A stretch of 64,000 nt of DNA from Ecdyonurus torrentis (lineage: Eukaryota > Arthropoda > Insecta > Ephemeroptera > Heptageniidae). The stretch is from positions 25,737,636 to 25,801,635 of the forward strand of contig OX439129.1 in NCBI GenBank assembly GCA_949318235.1, given 5' to 3'. The notes under the pieces are model-generated. The model had not been told where the DNA came from. It did no database searches and saw only the letters and a list, made by a program, of their open reading frames with translations. A program made the translations under genes and the position numbers. Below are positions 62,801 through 64,000 of the stretch, piece by piece. The number at the start of each line of letters is the position of its first letter. Within the stretch, counting starts at the first letter, position 1.

Positions 62801-64000
62801 CACCAATCCAGTGAGAGCTTATTTTTATGTTATTATAGTCCTAACATATGTATTCAAATCTTTTCAAGCTTTCCCTCTCGCTTATATATAGTGTGCTTTT
62901 TTTTTTTCTACGTATTTTTTATTATTAAAAATATAATTAACACCAAATAAATAATATTTTATTTTATTTGTTTAACCAAACATTTCCAATGAGAGTTAAT
63001 TTTATGTGTTTGTAGTTTTACTGTCAACGATATGCTTTCATGATTATTGCGGCTAGTAATATGAAAATATTTTATATTATAATAATGATATATATTTGTA
63101 TTATTGAATAACAAATCATATCTAATCGTAATCGCTGACTTTTCCGCAAAAAAAGAATAGGAAGAATTTAACATGATAATAATATGAGTTGATATACTAA
63201 TTGTAAAATGAATTGTAAGTAATTAGTAATTATCACACCTTTAAATTACATTATCAGTAATTTGAGTTAATGCCAAGAACAAGGTTACATATATATAATC
63301 TAATTTATATTTTATAAATTATAACAATGGATGAGAATCATATAAAATTCGCAATTAAAATTGTACATGCAGTGAGTGTCATGCAGTATAATATTTATTT
63401 TTCATTTCATACTTCACAAATTTAATTGTTCAAATGACCTTTCTCTCTATATTATTTGTTCAATGTTTTGTTAAGTAATAACTTCCTTTTGTAATCTCAT
63501 TTCTTCTATCATCAAAAAATATGATTTGATGTGTTTTAGTTTAGTATAACTCGGTTAATGGTGTGATGTGCAATAACTTTTTTTTTGTTCCTTTCTCTAT
63601 ATTGATCGATATTGTTATTTCAAGATTAATTTTCACTTGATTTTACTTCATCTCTATTTTAAAGTCATTGTAAAGACAATTATTGGTTGCATCTACATTA
63701 AATATAGGTATGTAGGTCTATATACTTTATTTTATTTTGTATAATTTACTTTCAAATTATATCTATTAGATTGGGTAAATTTGACCCATAAATATTGGTA
63801 ATACTTGAATGTGTACATCATGTATAGTCCGATATAAAAACATACACATACACTCATATGCACACGCACATCATAGTTAATTATAGTAATCAACTATTTG
63901 CGAGGGAATATTTAACAGTTATTTTTTGAATTAAATAACTTTTATATGAATAATCAATGGCGTAACAAATCAATATTTTGATTACAGGTATATATTTCTG

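Larger units (their letters stand above)
43588..64000. other. AT-rich noncoding stretch with scattered repeats
   Basis: Apart from the repeats listed separately I see no supported gene. Open frames here are short and match nothing I know. Slightly GC-richer islands occur at 49330-49500, 51960-52200 and 61500-61700. The last contains a donor-like ATCCAG|GTAAAG at about 61536 and could belong to a gene beyond the window. Confidence 0.45.

Noticed and set aside
1..64000. CRISPR arrays, rRNA genes, bacterial operons
   Set aside because: None present. Introns, poly(A) signals and protein families are eukaryotic, and the 33-bp units are parts of a TA-flanked palindrome, not spacer-separated repeats.

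Overview
The window is invertebrate-type metazoan DNA. It is strongly AT-rich, with intron-bearing genes, many homopolymer and dinucleotide tracts, and many small palindromic repeats and Penelope-like retroelement fragments. The gene set (a WRN-type RecQ helicase, a mitochondrial release-factor-like protein, a DNAJB6-type cochaperone) fits an arthropod or other invertebrate. The sequence alone does not fix the lineage.

Region 1 (1-8.65 kb, + strand): the 3' two thirds of a Werner-type RecQ helicase gene, 15 exons, entering at the DEAH box. Its introns carry a GC-AG intron, several fold-back elements, a 5'-truncated Penelope-like element with a 15-bp target duplication, and pogo-like inverted repeats.

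Region 2 (9.9-12.4 kb, - strand, tail-to-tail with WRN): the most interesting locus. A 68-residue LYR-motif microprotein resembling human MIEF1-MP (altMIEF1) is spliced so that its TGA overlaps, as ATGA, the ATG of a 165-residue MTRFR/C12orf65-like mitochondrial ribosome-rescue protein. The reading frames imply a two-protein mRNA whose products both belong to mitochondrial large-subunit biology. The MTRFR-like protein has GGS where the family has the catalytic GGQ.

Region 3 (12.4-36.8 kb): mostly AT-rich noncoding DNA with microsatellites. A sharp CpG cluster at about 25.1 kb ends in a consensus splice donor and could be a first exon of the next gene.

Region 4 (36.8-43.6 kb, + strand): a DNAJB6/DNAJB2-type class B J-protein with two alternative versions of its third coding exon. 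The two copies start with near-identical sequence and have the same phases, as expected for mutually exclusive splicing.

Region 5 (43.6-64 kb): no gene I can support. It holds repeats, including the second copy of a 255-bp TA-flanked palindrome built from 33-bp units (the first copy is in a WRN intron, in the opposite orientation), further fold-back elements and a third Penelope-type terminal fragment.
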